Source: Chitinophagales bacterium
GTDB taxonomy: Bacteria > Bacteroidota > Bacteroidia > Chitinophagales > Chitinophagaceae
Direction: 5' to 3'
NCBI GenBank assembly: GCA_015654495.1
Contig: JAATGW010000445.1
Span: 1 to 8,863, forward strand
Length of the DNA stretch: 8,863 nt
Shown here: piece after piece, positions 7,644-8,863 of the stretch
Layout: each line of letters starts with the position of its first letter
Numbering within the stretch: the first letter of the stretch is position 1
Position numbers and translations under genes: made by a program
Notes under the pieces: model-generated
Told to the model about the DNA's origin: nothing
Seen by the model: the letters and a program-made list of their open reading frames with translations, nothing else
Databases searched by the model: none

Positions 7644-8617
7644 GGTTGATAAGGGTTCCTGTGTTGGTGGTTGTGTTGCTTTCATTTTCAAATGATTGCT
7701 ATTGCTGGGGTTTTTTCGGGCATAAAAAAATAAATGCATGTGCAGTTTTTCTCTTACCTCCTCCGATGATTCTTTTTTATAAACAGCATGCCGGATTTCT
7801 CACAGAACATGCTGTTGACCCCGATAAGCGCCGCTATCTGGTGGCTGCAGAAGGACCAAGACATTATATCGACCTGGATCACTATGGATCTTTTCCATAT
7901 AAAAAACTTCCACACAAATGGGATTCCGCAGTTGCCAGATTTTCATCAGATAGCCTGGAGAAGCATGGCATAGTTCCCTGGTGGATCCAGCGTATGCACC
8001 GCCGTCTTACAAATGCTTTTAAAGAAAAGAATGCAGCACTGATACTGAAACTGTCTGCTGAAATTGGTCATTATATCGGTGACGCGCATGTACCGCTCCA
8101 TACAAGCAGCAATCACAACGGTCAGTTAACCGATCAGGTTGGCATTCATGGATTCTGGGAAAGCAGGATACCGGAATTATTTGCAGAAAAACAATATGAT
8201 TTTATTATTGGGAAGGCTGATTATCTGCGCAGGCCTGATCAGTTTATCTGGGAGCGGGTTCTGGAAAGTGCTGCGGCCGCAGATACAGTTCTGATGCAGG
8301 AGAAATTATTAAATAACAGATTCTCTGTGTTCAGAAAGTATGCTTATGAAAACCGGAATGGATTGCTTGTGCGGCAATACTCTGAAGAATATACAACTGC
8401 ATATCAACAGATACTGAATGGAATGGTTGAAAGGAGGATGCGCCAGTCTGTTTATGCTGTTGCCTGTTTCTGGTTTACAGCATGGGTCGATGCAGGGCAA
8501 CCTGACCTTAACGGATTGAGCGGACAGATTTTTTCAGCGGAAGACCTCAGGGAATGGGAAGAATTGAACCGGCTATGGAACAATGATCCCAGAGGAGACC
8601 GTACATGCGCAAATTAA
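7640..8617 (+). CDS. Exported Zn-dependent phospholipase C / S1-P1 nuclease-like protein
   Basis: A 325-residue putative secreted metallo-phosphodiesterase. The signal peptide MRLIRVPVLVVVLLSFSNDC has probable cleavage before W23, giving the Trp N-terminus that ligates zinc in this superfamily. The nine expected ligand positions are all present: W23, H28 (WGFFGH), D60 (EHAVDPDKRR), H75 (RHYIDLDHY), H144 and D148 (HYIGD), H154 (PLH), H170 and E174 (HGFWE). The spacings 23/28, 60/75 and 144/148/154 equal those of P1 nuclease (1/6, 45/60, 116/120/126), while the final HxxxE resembles bacterial phospholipase C and not the nuclease HxxxD. Substrate is therefore open: phospholipid, nucleic acid or another phosphodiester. 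The mature protein presumably acts in the periplasm or outside the cell. It starts within the end of the DUF502 gene (ATGA overlap), so the pair likely forms an operon. Confidence 0.85.
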   Translation: MRLIRVPVLVVVLLSFSNDCYCWGFFGHKKINACAVFLLPPPMILFYKQHAGFLTEHAVDPDKRRYLVAAEGPRHYIDLDHYGSFPYKKLPHKWDSAVARFSSDSLEKHGIVPWWIQRMHRRLTNAFKEKNAALILKLSAEIGHYIGDAHVPLHTSSNHNGQLTDQVGIHGFWESRIPELFAEKQYDFIIGKADYLRRPDQFIWERVLESAAAADTVLMQEKLLNNRFSVFRKYAYENRNGLLVRQYSEEYTTAYQQILNGMVERRMRQSVYAVACFWFTAWVDAGQPDLNGLSGQIFSAEDLREWEELNRLWNNDPRGDRTCAN

Positions 8618-8618
8618 T

Positions 8619-8626
8619 TAACTTTG
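8619..8626 (+). promoter_or_regulatory. -7 promoter element upstream of serC
   Basis: TAACTTTG fits TAnnTTTG exactly, starting two bases after the stop of the preceding gene. A start site around 8632 would give a leader of about 30 bases. That leader opens with a small hairpin, CCGGA (8632-8636) / TCCGG (8640-8644), with a 3-base loop. No -33 match was found, so serC may also be reached by readthrough from upstream. Confidence 0.5.
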
Positions 8627-8662
8627 CGCCTCCGGATTTTCCGGTCATTTAGAAATCAGCTT

Positions 8663-8863
8663 ATGGGTACAACGGAAAAGATCGCCAGAAAACACAATTT
8701 TAACTCAGGTCCGAGTGTGTTGCCGAAAGAAGTTTTTGAAGAAGCTTCGAGGTCAATTCTGAATTTTAACGATACGGGTTTGTCCATCCTGGAAATCGGT
8801 CACCGCACACCGTTATTTGAAGATGTGCTGGAGGAAGCAATTGCGCTTATTAAAGAATTAATG
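8663..8863 (+). CDS. serC: Phosphoserine aminotransferase, N-terminal 67 residues, cut by the window end
   Basis: SerC is a PLP enzyme that transfers an amino group from glutamate to 3-phosphohydroxypyruvate to make O-phosphoserine, the second step of serine synthesis; in some bacteria it also acts in vitamin B6 synthesis. The visible part has the family start HNFNSGPSVLP (11-21), close to the usual NFxAGP, and GLSILEIGHR (39-48), in which SxxExxHR contains the conserved His-Arg of the substrate phosphate site. The PLP lysine and the rest lie beyond the window. ATG 8663-8665 is the first in-frame Met upstream of the motif; it gives nine residues before the common KHNF start. The gene is in the same direction as the two upstream genes, 45 bp away, but has its own -7 element, so it is probably a separate housekeeping unit. 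Identity is based on N-terminal motifs only. Confidence 0.9.
   Translation, partial: MGTTEKIARKHNFNSGPSVLPKEVFEEASRSILNFNDTGLSILEIGHRTPLFEDVLEEAIALIKELM

Noticed and set aside
8632..8644. Small hairpin CCGGA-TTT-TCCGG as a terminator after the phospholipase-like gene
   Set aside because: The stem is only 5 bp with no T-run after it, and it sits in the probable leader of serC; not credible as an intrinsic terminator.

Overview
The window looks like ordinary chromosome of a Bacteroidota bacterium, probably near Chitinophagales. The evidence is: a tetR-tolC-adaptor-RND gene order with the protein features typical of that phylum; three start regions that carry an exact match to the Bacteroidota -7 element TAnnTTTG shortly before the ATG and no convincing Shine-Dalgarno sequence; and a DUF502 protein paired with a Zn-dependent phospholipase C / S1-P1-like protein. 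The phylum is well supported; the order is a guess.

Left part (1-6539, minus strand): a tightly packed tripartite efflux operon, read from right to left. The order is a TetR-family regulator (6539-5913), a TolC-type outer-membrane channel (5902-4505), a lipoprotein periplasmic adaptor (4465-3317) and an RND inner-membrane pump (from 3285 to beyond the window start). The regulator is the first gene, and a perfect 10-bp inverted repeat lies over its promoter, so autorepression of the whole operon is likely. The pump gene is interrupted by a single in-frame TGA at 639-637. Reading continues in the same frame to base 1 with good RND sequence, including the transmembrane Lys of the proton relay. 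The pump is therefore a point-mutation pseudogene, a sequencing error, or a gene rescued by readthrough.

Middle (6540-6986): a 447-bp divergent intergenic region holding the operon promoter/operator, the promoter of the rightward genes, and otherwise AT-rich sequence with weak inverted repeats and no convincing gene.

Right part (6987-8863, plus strand): a two-TM DUF502 membrane protein overlaps by four bases (ATGA) an exported Zn-dependent phospholipase C / S1-P1-like protein with all nine expected metal-ligand positions. After 45 bp with its own -7 element follows the start of serC (phosphoserine aminotransferase), cut by the window end.

No tRNA, rRNA, CRISPR array, insertion sequence or phage gene was seen. 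I found no wholly new system. The most useful points are the nonsense codon in the pump, the operator-like palindrome, two extra hydrophobic segments in the pump, and the metal-ligand pattern of the exported protein.
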